A stretch of 64,000 nt of DNA from Epilithonimonas zeae. GTDB lineage: Bacteria > Bacteroidota > Bacteroidia > Flavobacteriales > Weeksellaceae. Under the pieces are notes generated by a model. It had not been told where the DNA came from, ran no database searches, and saw only the letters and a list, made by a program, of their open reading frames with translations. Positions 7,765 through 16,587 of this stretch are shown here, piece after piece. Positions within the stretch are counted from its first letter, which is position 1; every line of letters begins with the position of its first letter. Where the stretch lies: assembly GCF_023278365.1 (NCBI RefSeq), contig NZ_CP075338.1:3720001-3784000 (forward strand). Reading direction: 5' to 3'. The translations under genes were made by a program, and so were the position numbers.

Positions 7765-8043
7765 AATTTATATGTTTAATAATTTTTATTGCTGATTAAA
7801 TATCTAAAACCAGATGTGTTTAAATTAATACCTCAATTTGAGTAATTAATACCTTTATTATGTTAAATAGACAAATATTGAGCCACAAATTGGGGACAAT
7901 ATTTATTGGTCGATTCATTGATTCTTTATAAATCAATGTTTTAAGTGATTGATTTTCAGTTTTTTAAAATTTTATGTTAAAATTAACACTGAGTTAATAA
8001 AAAGATTTATATTCGGTGTAAGAAAATAATACTTAAGAATATT

Positions 8044-10863
8044 ATGAGAAAAAATTATGTAAAATTACCATTGTTGATTGCTGCTTTGTACTTTGGCGGT
8101 GATTTACATGCACAATCCACACAGGATACTACTACGAAAGAGAATAAAATCGAGGAGGTGGTTGTGATTGGATATGGTACACAGAAAAAAGAGAATGTTA
8201 CTGGGAGTATTGGTATTGTAACTGCTAAAGATTTAGCAGATAAACCAAATGCTAACCCATTAAACTCTGTACAAGGAAAACTTGCTGGGGTAAATGTTGT
8301 TACATCTGGTACGCCAGGTGGCTCTCCTAGAGTAGATATTCGTGGTGTTGGGTCATTGTCAGGAAATACAGTATTTATCGTTGATGGTATGTTGACAGAA
8401 GATATTTCTTTCCTAAATCCTCAGGATATTGAATCAATGAGTGTTTTAAAAGATCCTTCCAGTTTAGCAATTTTTGGTGCTAAAGCAGCAAATGGAGCGG
8501 TGATTATTAAAACTAAGAGTGGAAAAGGTAAGCCAGTTTTTAATGTTAATTCTTATTTAGGAATCAAAACTGTTACCAACGTCCCAAAAATGGTAAATGC
8601 AGATCAATATATTGAATTGTACAATGAGAAATTGTTGAATGACAATGGGTCTTCTGCAGGGTCAATTAGTAGAGCAGATTTTCCAGCAGATACAGATTGG
8701 TTTAAAGAAATTTTCCGTACCAGTATCATTAATTCTAATGATTTTTCTGCTTCGGGAAGTTTAGGGAAGTTGAATTATTATGGTAGTGTAGGATATCTTC
8801 AGGATGAAGGTAATTTAGCTGCTGGGCAAGGTATTAACTCAGGAAGTGGTTTTAACAGGTTCAATACAAAATTGAACTTGAGTTATAAAATTACTGATAA
8901 TATTACAATTGGAGATAATTTTTCTTTTTCGAAAACACGGACTGACGTTGCAAATAATCCTTTGTTAGATGCACGTAACTCTCCACCGTTATTTGGTCCA
9001 ATTAATTCTGCAACAGGGACTTATCAGTTTTTTAATGGTTATTCTATTGCCAATCCAAGAGCAACTTTGGATCTTTATAGATCACAGGTAAGACAAGAAA
9101 GAATGCTTAATAACGTTTTTGTTGATATTAAGTTTTTAAAGGATTTTACTTTTAGAAGTAGTTATACCACAGATAATTATACTCCTGTGCAATATGAATA
9201 TACTCCAGCAATAACTTATATACCAAACCCAACTATTTCTAATTTGATAACCAGAACTAATAGATATAGAAATTATGTTTGGGATAATACAATTAATTGG
9301 AAAAAGACCTTTGGTAATCATAATTTAGAATTGTTAGCTGGTTTTTCAAGAATCAGAGATTCTAGATCAGAAGATGTTTGGATTGCTAAAAATGTAAGTT
9401 ATGACGGTACTAATGGATCTCTAAATATCGGAAATGGTACAGATATTTTTAATTATCAAGATACTGCGGCTGCAGTTACCAATGGTAGACCTGCCGCTAC
9501 ACAGGATCAACAAAGAATTGAATCTTTCTTTGGGAGAATCAATTATGATTATGCTGGGAAATATCTTTTAAATGCCTCTGTACGTAGAGATGCTAGTTCA
9601 CAAATCTCAACAGACAGATATAAAACTTTCCCTGCTATAAGTGTTGGTTGGGTAGTTTCTAAAGAAGGTTTTATGAGTGAGCAGAACATTTTTAATTTGT
9701 TAAAATTAAGAGCTAGCTGGGGAGAGTTAGGTAACCCGAGAGTTAAGAGAGATTTTTCTGCGATTGTAACTAACATTGGTGGAGGTGCATATTATGGTAA
9801 TACTGGATATGCCGCAGCAACAGTTGATAGAGTGATTGATCCATCTATTGGCTGGGAAACAACAACGGGTTCGGACTTTGGTGTTGAGATGGCATTTTTA
9901 AATAATAAACTAAAAGTTGAAGGGACATATTATAATAAAGAATCAAAAGATATAGTTTACGGAGTTAATCAGGCTACTATTTCCGGAGCTAGTAATCCGT
10001 ATGATTTTATCACTAATGCTTATTCTTTTAGAAATAAAGGATTTGAAGTGTCTGCAAATTATAATACAGATCTAAGTGAAAGTGTAAAACTAGGTTTCTA
10101 TGGTAACTTCACGTCTCTTAAAAATGAGATTACAAGCGTCTACCAAGGGTCATTCTTAGAAACAGGTGCTAGCTTATTCGGAAATTCAATTGTAAGACTA
10201 CAAGCTGGGCAAGCAGTAGGTTCTTACTATGGATACCAAGTTGATGGCGTGTTCCAAACAGATGCTGAGGCTGCTGGTTCTGGACAAACTGGTGCTAAAG
10301 CAGGCTGGTTTAAGTTTGCTGACTTAGATGGTAATGGAGTTATTGATACAAGAGATAAAACATTTTTGGGAAGCCCAATCCCAAAAGGAACTTATGGTTT
10401 TGGATTTAACTTAACAGTTCATTCTATCGATTTTGGAATCGATTTCCAAGGTGTATTTGGTAATAAAATCTACAATTATAATCGTGAGCAAAGATATGGT
10501 AACGAGAGCTGGGATTTAGATATGTATAACAACAGATGGCGTGGAGCAGGAACATCTAATACTAATTCTATGATTACTTCTAACCAGTCTATTATTTTGC
10601 CAAACAGTTTCTATGTTGAGGACGGTAGCTATTTTAGAATTAGAAATATTCAAGTTGGATATAATTTGCCATCAGGAATTGCACAATCTCTATCTGTTAA
10701 AAAACTGAGAATTTATCTAAGTGCACAAAATCCTTGGACTAGTTTCAAATATAATGGATTCTCTCCAGAGATCATGAATCAGGACAGAGTACAAATGGGT
10801 ATTGATCAAAATATCTATCCAATTTCAGCAATTTATACAATGGGTATGAACTTAACATTTTAA
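8044..10863 (+). CDS. SusC/RagA-type TonB-dependent outer-membrane transporter
   Basis: The 939-residue protein has a signal peptide (cleavage near LHAQ), a SusC-type TonB box and plug start (EEVVVIGYGTQKKENVTGSI), the plug domain (about 45-165, with VRIDIRG-like VDIRGVGSL, FIVDGM and the motif AANGAVIIKTK), and a 22-strand-type barrel ending in an aromatic residue (MNLTF). It imports oligosaccharides with TonB energy, paired with the SusD lid encoded 11 nt downstream. Unlike most SusC proteins it has no N-terminal carboxypeptidase-regulatory-like domain before the TonB box. The upstream 279 nt has a weak -7 box TATATTCG (8008-8015) but no sigma/anti-sigma genes, so the switch is unclear. Confidence 0.97.
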   Translation: MRKNYVKLPLLIAALYFGGDLHAQSTQDTTTKENKIEEVVVIGYGTQKKENVTGSIGIVTAKDLADKPNANPLNSVQGKLAGVNVVTSGTPGGSPRVDIRGVGSLSGNTVFIVDGMLTEDISFLNPQDIESMSVLKDPSSLAIFGAKAANGAVIIKTKSGKGKPVFNVNSYLGIKTVTNVPKMVNADQYIELYNEKLLNDNGSSAGSISRADFPADTDWFKEIFRTSIINSNDFSASGSLGKLNYYGSVGYLQDEGNLAAGQGINSGSGFNRFNTKLNLSYKITDNITIGDNFSFSKTRTDVANNPLLDARNSPPLFGPINSATGTYQFFNGYSIANPRATLDLYRSQVRQERMLNNVFVDIKFLKDFTFRSSYTTDNYTPVQYEYTPAITYIPNPTISNLITRTNRYRNYVWDNTINWKKTFGNHNLELLAGFSRIRDSRSEDVWIAKNVSYDGTNGSLNIGNGTDIFNYQDTAAAVTNGRPAATQDQQRIESFFGRINYDYAGKYLLNASVRRDASSQISTDRYKTFPAISVGWVVSKEGFMSEQNIFNLLKLRASWGELGNPRVKRDFSAIVTNIGGGAYYGNTGYAAATVDRVIDPSIGWETTTGSDFGVEMAFLNNKLKVEGTYYNKESKDIVYGVNQATISGASNPYDFITNAYSFRNKGFEVSANYNTDLSESVKLGFYGNFTSLKNEITSVYQGSFLETGASLFGNSIVRLQAGQAVGSYYGYQVDGVFQTDAEAAGSGQTGAKAGWFKFADLDGNGVIDTRDKTFLGSPIPKGTYGFGFNLTVHSIDFGIDFQGVFGNKIYNYNREQRYGNESWDLDMYNNRWRGAGTSNTNSMITSNQSIILPNSFYVEDGSYFRIRNIQVGYNLPSGIAQSLSVKKLRIYLSAQNPWTSFKYNGFSPEIMNQDRVQMGIDQNIYPISAIYTMGMNLTF

Positions 10864-10874
10864 TTAGAAAAATC

Positions 10875-12299
10875 ATGAAAAAAATATTTTTAACACTCTC
10901 CATATTTTCGGTAATTGCAAGTTGTAGTGATGATTTTGTGGATATCAAACCAGAAGGGGTAGTAATAGCTGACGATTTTTATAAAACGGAAGCTGATGCT
11001 ATGAAAGCGACGAACGCTATATATAGCTTCTTAAGAAGTTGGGAGAATAGTGGATTCCCAGCACAATATGTATTTGGAGTGACGGGTGATGATGTAGAAA
11101 AAGGATCAAATCCTGGAGATGCATCTTTTATCAATGCATATGATAATTTTTCTTTTACAATTAGTGATGATGGAGTCAATGGCTATTGGACAGGTCAATG
11201 GCAGGCAGTACAAAGAACTAATCAAGTAATTACTAATGTTCCAAATATTGACATGGATACAGCTCTTAAAACTAGATTGGTTGCGGAAGCTAAAATGTTG
11301 AGAGCCTACTTCTATTTTAATTTAGTAAGAATATATGGTGGCGTTCCTATTTTTGATGGATTGCAAACTGATTATATAAACCAGCCCAGAAATACTGCAG
11401 CAGAGGTATATGCATTTATTGTTAAGGATTTAACTGAAGCATCTGAAATTTTACCGCAAACATATCCTGCAGGTCAAGAAGGGAGAGTTACAAAAGGTGG
11501 TGCTTTGGGATTGCTTTCAAAAGTATATCTTTACATGAAGGAATACCAAAAAGCATATGATACATCTAACTTAGTAATTGGAATGGGTTATAAATTAGAT
11601 CCTGATTTTAATCATTTGTTTAGACCGGCTGGAGAATTTGGAACTGAGTCTGTTTTTGAAGTGAACTGCGGTTGTTCTCCCGAATTTGGAGGTAGTCAGT
11701 ATGCGGAAGTTCAAGGCGTAAGAAACCAATATGGTTGGGGATTCTTTACGCCTACTCAGGCATTGGAAGATGCATTTGAGCCTGGTGATGTAAGAAAACA
11801 ATTTACTATTCTTAGAGAAGGTGAGACTACACCAGAAGGGGATCTTATAAAAAAAGGAGATCCACAAGCGGGCAATACTTGGAATTATAAAACTTATGTT
11901 CCTTCATCACTTAACAATAATGCTTGTGGATATGGATCGATCCAAAACATAAGAATTTTGAGATTTGCTGATATTTTATTAATTAATGCAGAGGCTGCTA
12001 ATGAATTAGGTAATTCTGGTGTTGCTATTGCAAATGTTAACAAAGTTAGACATAGAGCTAATTTGGGAGATACTCCAGCATCAACACAATCTGCTTTAAG
12101 ATTGGCAATTTGGCAAGAAAGAAGAGTTGAGCTTGCTATGGAAATGGATAGATTTCCTGATTTAGTAAGAACAGGCCAAGCAGAGCAATTTTTAGGTTCT
12201 AAAGGGTTTCAAAAAGGTAAAAACGAGTTGTTTCCAATTCCTTTAAGAGCTATTACGGACAGTAAAGGTGTATTAACACAAAATCCTGGTTATAATTAA
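10875..12299 (+). CDS. SusD/RagB-type substrate-binding lipoprotein
   Basis: The 474-residue protein has a lipoprotein signal (MKKIFLTLSIFSVIASC, lipid-bearing Cys17), the SusD TPR-like helices (for example LVAEAKMLRAYFYFNLVRIYGG) and the C-terminal SusD signature (ILRFADILLINAEAANELG; RRVELAMEMDRFPDLVRTG). It forms the surface lid over the SusC transporter and captures glycans. It is co-transcribed with SusC, and a strong terminator follows the stop codon, so the downstream enzymes use other promoters. Confidence 0.97.
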   Translation: MKKIFLTLSIFSVIASCSDDFVDIKPEGVVIADDFYKTEADAMKATNAIYSFLRSWENSGFPAQYVFGVTGDDVEKGSNPGDASFINAYDNFSFTISDDGVNGYWTGQWQAVQRTNQVITNVPNIDMDTALKTRLVAEAKMLRAYFYFNLVRIYGGVPIFDGLQTDYINQPRNTAAEVYAFIVKDLTEASEILPQTYPAGQEGRVTKGGALGLLSKVYLYMKEYQKAYDTSNLVIGMGYKLDPDFNHLFRPAGEFGTESVFEVNCGCSPEFGGSQYAEVQGVRNQYGWGFFTPTQALEDAFEPGDVRKQFTILREGETTPEGDLIKKGDPQAGNTWNYKTYVPSSLNNNACGYGSIQNIRILRFADILLINAEAANELGNSGVAIANVNKVRHRANLGDTPASTQSALRLAIWQERRVELAMEMDRFPDLVRTGQAEQFLGSKGFQKGKNELFPIPLRAITDSKGVLTQNPGYN

Positions 12300-12323
12300 T
12301 TTTTTATATACTAAATAATAAAG

Positions 12324-12352
12324 AGAGGAGAGTTTTAACTCTCCTCTTTTTT
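12324..12352 (+). terminator. intrinsic terminator after SusD
   Basis: AGAGGAGAGTT (12324-12334) pairs with AACTCTCCTCT (12337-12347), followed by a T run. It closes the SusCD transcription unit. Confidence 0.9.
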
Positions 12353-12490
12353 ATTAATTCAAAAATACATTGATCTTATTTCTATAAAGGTAATGTTATT
12401 TTCAACTTAAGAAAATTAATGTAGTTAGCTTTTTTGTTGATAAATAGAGGATAAACAATTAAAATAGAATAACAAAAATTAAAATCAATA

Positions 12491-14071
12491 ATGAAAACAC
12501 AAACCAAAAATTTAATTACATGTTTTTGCTTGCTATTATTATCTATTAATACTTTCTCACAGAGTTGTGTTATAACAAGATTACCTAGTTCTGGAGATTT
12601 CTCAAACAGTGGTAATACAAATAGTTTTTCCATCATTTATCAAAAAAATTGCACACCTACTATTATCAAGAGTAATGACAGTTGGTTTTCTTATACTGTA
12701 ACAACTAATAATAGTCGACCATCGTACAATGAAATATTACTCTATGTTACAACTTCTCCAAATTATGGAAACCCAAGAACAGGCTATATTTATGTTAATA
12801 ATAATGAATCTTTTAAAATTACAATTAATCAAGCTGCAGGAGCAAATGTAAATGTTCCGGTTTCAGGAGTTAGTGTAAATCCAACATCAGCATTTTTGAG
12901 TATTAATGAGACAGTTAGCTTGTATCCAACAGTATTACCAATGCAGGCTACTAATAAAAATATTATTTGGAATACAAGTAATCCTAATATTGCTACAATA
13001 GCTTATTCTAGTAACTATGTAACTTCTATTAAAGGCATAAGCCCAGGAAAAGTACAGATTACAGCAACAACAGAAGATGGAGGACATATTGCTGCAAGTA
13101 ATATTACAGTAACAGGAGAAGCTAAATCTTTTTCGTGGAAGAACTACACGGATATGGATGGAACAATAAAAGATTTTACCACACCAGCCAAAGATCAGAT
13201 AACGCAAGGTCCATGCTTTTTATTTGCAGCAATAGGTATGGTAGAAGCAAAATATAAGATACAAAATAGTACAACAAATAACATTGATCTATCAGAAGCA
13301 AGCTTACATCCTAATTGTACAGGATTATATGAAAGTATATATAACTCACTCACTTATATAAAGAATAATGGAGTTTTGGAAGAAAGTTGTTATCCTTATT
13401 CTCTTTCAGCCTATGCTTATGGAAGCTTACCATATCCTAACTGTCAGACAGGAATTTGTACAGGCACAACAAAAAAATATAAAGTGGCTAGTTTTTCACA
13501 AATTAATTTTAGCAATTTGGATCCGAATTTAAGATCTGACTATCTGAAAAGTATTATAAGACAAAACGGTACAGTAGCAGTATCCTTTAGCGGAAGTAGT
13601 TTGCATAATGGGGCTTCACACGCTTATGAAATTTATGGATGGAATGGTCTGTATTGGTTATTAAAAGACAGTTGGCCTAATGAAGTTAATTCAGCATTAT
13701 CGACAGATATTGATATTCCAGAAATTCTAGCAGCTAATAGTACGGGTCAGTTTGCAGCTTATTATATAAATGGTAATGTTAACATCAGCAATAAAATAGG
13801 AATGGTTAAAGGAAGACAAAATTCTGTTTCTAGTGATCAAGATGATATAAATTTTGAAATTGTACCTAACCCAGCCAATAACCAAATTAGAATATTAAAT
13901 TTTCCTAAAGAAGGTGCACTTGTTCAAATATCTACTACCGATGGAAGATTAGTATTTAATAATTGGATAAAATATAATGTTATTGATATAACACAACTTC
14001 CAAAAGGTAGTTATTTAATGAAATTTAATTCAAATGATAAACAGAATATTTTAAAGTTTATTAAACAATAA
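12491..14071 (+). CDS. papain-like (C1) T9SS-secreted protein with BACON-like and Big_2 domains
   Basis: The 526-residue protein has a signal peptide (cleavage near TFSQ). A BACON-like beta domain follows (about 25-118, with the typical RTGYIYVNNNESFKITINQ), then a Big_2 bacterial Ig-like domain (about 120-205), then a papain-like domain (about 215-425) and a T9SS type A sorting tail (about 452-526, NFEIVPNPANNQIRI to KGSYLMKFN). In the peptidase domain the Gln-x5-Cys pair is present (Cys242 in QGPCFLFA) and His377 lies in SHAYEIYGW. The position of the papain Asn is Asp393 (LKDSWP), so activity is uncertain. The gene is AT-rich and sits between SusCD and the glycosidases, although a protease is not an obvious part of glucan uptake. 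Confidence 0.85.
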   Translation: MKTQTKNLITCFCLLLLSINTFSQSCVITRLPSSGDFSNSGNTNSFSIIYQKNCTPTIIKSNDSWFSYTVTTNNSRPSYNEILLYVTTSPNYGNPRTGYIYVNNNESFKITINQAAGANVNVPVSGVSVNPTSAFLSINETVSLYPTVLPMQATNKNIIWNTSNPNIATIAYSSNYVTSIKGISPGKVQITATTEDGGHIAASNITVTGEAKSFSWKNYTDMDGTIKDFTTPAKDQITQGPCFLFAAIGMVEAKYKIQNSTTNNIDLSEASLHPNCTGLYESIYNSLTYIKNNGVLEESCYPYSLSAYAYGSLPYPNCQTGICTGTTKKYKVASFSQINFSNLDPNLRSDYLKSIIRQNGTVAVSFSGSSLHNGASHAYEIYGWNGLYWLLKDSWPNEVNSALSTDIDIPEILAANSTGQFAAYYINGNVNISNKIGMVKGRQNSVSSDQDDINFEIVPNPANNQIRILNFPKEGALVQISTTDGRLVFNNWIKYNVIDITQLPKGSYLMKFNSNDKQNILKFIKQ

Positions 14072-14173
14072 CTTTTAAATTATAAGATCAAGATTTATAT
14101 ATTAAGTATTTTTGTTTAAATATACTTTATCATTTTATGTTTATTTAAGCAAACTTAATCTAAACAATTACCA

Positions 14174-15562
14174 ATGAAAAACCTACTATCAATATCAATC
14201 ATATCCTTATCAGTCTTGCTTTCCTGCAAGAACGCCCAGGTCTCGAAAACAGTTAGCGAAACAAAACCGGTTTCAAAAAATCTGACAGACAATCAATTAA
14301 TGGATAAAGTCCAAAGCGATGCCCTAAAATATTTTTGGGATTTTGCAGAACCCCATTCATTATTAGGAAGAGAACGTTATCACGAAGACAATATCTATCC
14401 GGATAACGACAAACATGTGATTACAACTGGCGGATCGGGATTTGGTTTAATGACAATCCTAGTTGGTGTTGACAGAAAATACATTCCGCGTCAGGAAGCT
14501 GTGAAAAGACTGACGCATATTGCGGATTTTTTAGAAAAAGCAGACCGTTTTCACGGGGCTTGGTCACATTGGATTAATGGCGAGACGGGTAAAGTCGTTC
14601 CCTTTGGAAAAAAAGATAATGGTGGAGATCTGGTAGAAACCGCTTTTCTTACACAAGGCATTATTTGCGTCCGCGAATATTTCAAGAACGGAAATGCAGA
14701 AGAGAAAGCACTCGCTGCAAAAATGGACAAACTCTGGAAAGGGATAGAATGGAACTGGTACACAAAAGGTGGTGAAAAAGTGCTCTATTGGCACTGGTCT
14801 CCATCATACGGCTGGGAAATGAATTTCCCACTGGAAGGTTACAATGAGTGTCTTATCACTTATATTTTAGCAGCATCATCACCCAATTATTCCATCGATT
14901 CTGAGACTTATAACAAAGGCTGGTCAAGAAACGGAACTTACACAACAGACCGAACAAAATACGGACTTCCACTGTATGTTAAACATAATTACGCAGAAGA
15001 ATTTGGTGGTCCATTATTCTGGTCACAGTATTCCTATTTAGGTTTGGATCCAAGAGGACTTTCCGACAAATATGTAAAAAGTTATTGGGACTTAAACCGA
15101 AATCATGTTCTTATAGATTATAAATATTGTTTAGAAAATCCGTTAAATTATAAAGGTTATTCAGAGAAATATTGGGGACTTACCGCGGGTTATACAAGAA
15201 ACAAAGATGGCTCTGTTGGTTATGCAGCGCATCAACCTATGAAAGAAGATTTGGGCGTAATTACTCCGACGGCTGCGTTGAGCTCAATGCCTTACACGCC
15301 AAAAGAATCGATGGCGGTTTTAAGATTTTTGTACGATGAAAAACCAAATTTCATTGGACAAGCCGGACCTTATGATGCAACTTCCATCAATTTTAATGAT
15401 TGGACCACACCTCGCTATCTCGCTATCGATCAGGGAACTATTGCGCCAATGATTGAGAATTACCGCACAGGATTGTTATGGAATTTGTTTATGAATGCGC
15501 CGGACATCAGAGAAGGACTCAAGAAAATTGGATTTAAGTCCACGGAACACCAAATCCAATAG
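14174..15562 (+). CDS. glycoamylase-domain lipoprotein (GH144-like glucanase)
   Basis: The 462-residue protein has a lipoprotein signal (SVLLSCKN, Cys18) and a single large catalytic (alpha/alpha)6 domain of the glycoamylase family, with YFWDFAEPHSLLGRER, VITTGGSGFGLMTILVG, HWSPSYGWEMNFPLEGYNE and GLTAGYTRNKDGSVGY. Characterised Bacteroidota members of this type (GH144) are endo-beta-1,2-glucanases, and this is my best guess for its reaction; older annotations call such proteins glucoamylases. It would cut glucan at the cell surface or in the periplasm before GH3 finishes the oligomers. The neighbours support a glucan locus. Substrate linkage is not readable from sequence alone. Confidence 0.85.
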   Translation: MKNLLSISIISLSVLLSCKNAQVSKTVSETKPVSKNLTDNQLMDKVQSDALKYFWDFAEPHSLLGRERYHEDNIYPDNDKHVITTGGSGFGLMTILVGVDRKYIPRQEAVKRLTHIADFLEKADRFHGAWSHWINGETGKVVPFGKKDNGGDLVETAFLTQGIICVREYFKNGNAEEKALAAKMDKLWKGIEWNWYTKGGEKVLYWHWSPSYGWEMNFPLEGYNECLITYILAASSPNYSIDSETYNKGWSRNGTYTTDRTKYGLPLYVKHNYAEEFGGPLFWSQYSYLGLDPRGLSDKYVKSYWDLNRNHVLIDYKYCLENPLNYKGYSEKYWGLTAGYTRNKDGSVGYAAHQPMKEDLGVITPTAALSSMPYTPKESMAVLRFLYDEKPNFIGQAGPYDATSINFNDWTTPRYLAIDQGTIAPMIENYRTGLLWNLFMNAPDIREGLKKIGFKSTEHQIQ

Positions 15563-15863
15563 CCAAAAAGTAGTATCTTTAAACACTAAAATTTATTGTC
15601 TCAATTTGAAATAATAAAAATTTAGGAGCTATTTCCCGCTTTCCACTATATCTTTTTTTGTTTAGAAGATTCAGTCATAAAAACAAAATTTCTACAAAAC
15701 AAAAAAAGGATGCCGTTGCAAATCGAGGAACGAGATTCGACGATTCAAAAACAAAATAAAAAAGGATAGAGTCAATCGGGGCTAGGGCATTGGACATAAA
15801 ATAAAAATTCAACAATTTGTAGAGGATTCAAAGCCTCAAATAAATTTTTTGAAAATTTAAAAT
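15563..15863. other. 301-nt gap inside the glucan locus, largely a dispersed repeat
   Basis: No coding frame of substance is present. Positions 15624-15787 are a copy of a dispersed repeat (listed separately). The remainder is AT-rich and may hold a promoter for the esterase and GH3 genes, but I cannot point to a clear TAnnTTTG box. Confidence 0.6.
15624..15787 (+). repeat. long dispersed repeat, copy 1 (CCCGCT ... ATCGGGGCTAG type)
   Basis: It begins GGAGCTATTTCCCGCT, has CTATATCTTTTTTTGTTT, an A-rich complement (AAACAAAAAAAGGATGCCG) and ends with AATCGGGGCTAGGG. The second copy at 48540-48620 shares both ends but has a shorter centre. The T-run and A-run can fold into a hairpin. Copy 1 carries an extra central insertion of about 80 nt. 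Confidence 0.7.
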
Positions 15864-16574
15864 ATGAAATTAAAAAACATCATTCTTCTATTATTGGGGT
15901 TTTCATCTTTTGCAACAGCACAGGAAATCAAAGCTGAGTTCAATAAAGAAATTAAAATCCAAAAGAATCTATCCTACATTCTGGATATTCCAAAAGATGT
16001 AAAAACCAAAGTTCCATTAATTGTTTTCCTTCACGGCTCTGGTGAAAGAGGCAATGATTTGGAAATTGTAAAAGCGCACAGTCCTTTTACTTATAGAAAT
16101 TTAATCAAAGAACCTGTTGCGATTTTGGCGCCGCAATGTCCAGCAAATACTTGGTGGGATACAGATGCGGTTTATTTCCTGATTAAAGAGATTTCAGAAA
16201 AATATAAAATCGATAAAGAAAGAATCTATCTCACAGGATTATCAATGGGTGGTTGGGGAACTTTGAAATTAGCAGGTGAACATCCCGAAATGTTTGCAGC
16301 GGTCGCATCAGTCTGTGCGCCGACAGATCGTGTAATGTGGGCAAACATCCACAACTACAAAGATATGAATCTGAAGATTTTCCATGGCGGAATGGACGAT
16401 GTTGTTCTTCCGGAAAATGCGTTCAATTTCTATCAAAAATTGCATCCAATCAATCCAAAAGCAGAATTAACGATTTTCCCAAATGACAATCACAATTCTT
16501 GGGATTCTACATATTCTGACCCGAAATTATATGAATGGTTGTTGTCATTCAAAAAAGAATCAATAAAAAATTAA
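15864..16574 (+). CDS. secreted alpha/beta-hydrolase (esterase, dienelactone/phospholipase-carboxylesterase type)
   Basis: The 236-residue protein has a signal peptide (cleavage near ATAQ) and an alpha/beta-hydrolase core: oxyanion motif FLHGSGERG, nucleophile elbow GLSMGG, acid in HGGMDDVV and catalytic His in NDNHNSW. The closest descriptions are predicted esterases that lie in glycan loci, where they strip acyl groups. The gene is 13 nt upstream of GH3, so the two are co-transcribed. If the substrate is bacterial beta-1,2-glucan, succinyl groups would be a fitting target; this is inference only. Confidence 0.85.
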   Translation: MKLKNIILLLLGFSSFATAQEIKAEFNKEIKIQKNLSYILDIPKDVKTKVPLIVFLHGSGERGNDLEIVKAHSPFTYRNLIKEPVAILAPQCPANTWWDTDAVYFLIKEISEKYKIDKERIYLTGLSMGGWGTLKLAGEHPEMFAAVASVCAPTDRVMWANIHNYKDMNLKIFHGGMDDVVLPENAFNFYQKLHPINPKAELTIFPNDNHNSWDSTYSDPKLYEWLLSFKKESIKN

Positions 16575-16587
16575 AATAATATATATA

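Noticed and set aside
7873-7913. AAATATTG/CAATATTT pair upstream of SusC as an operator
   Set aside because: The 8-bp arms are AT-rich and expected by chance in such sequence; no regulator is adjacent.
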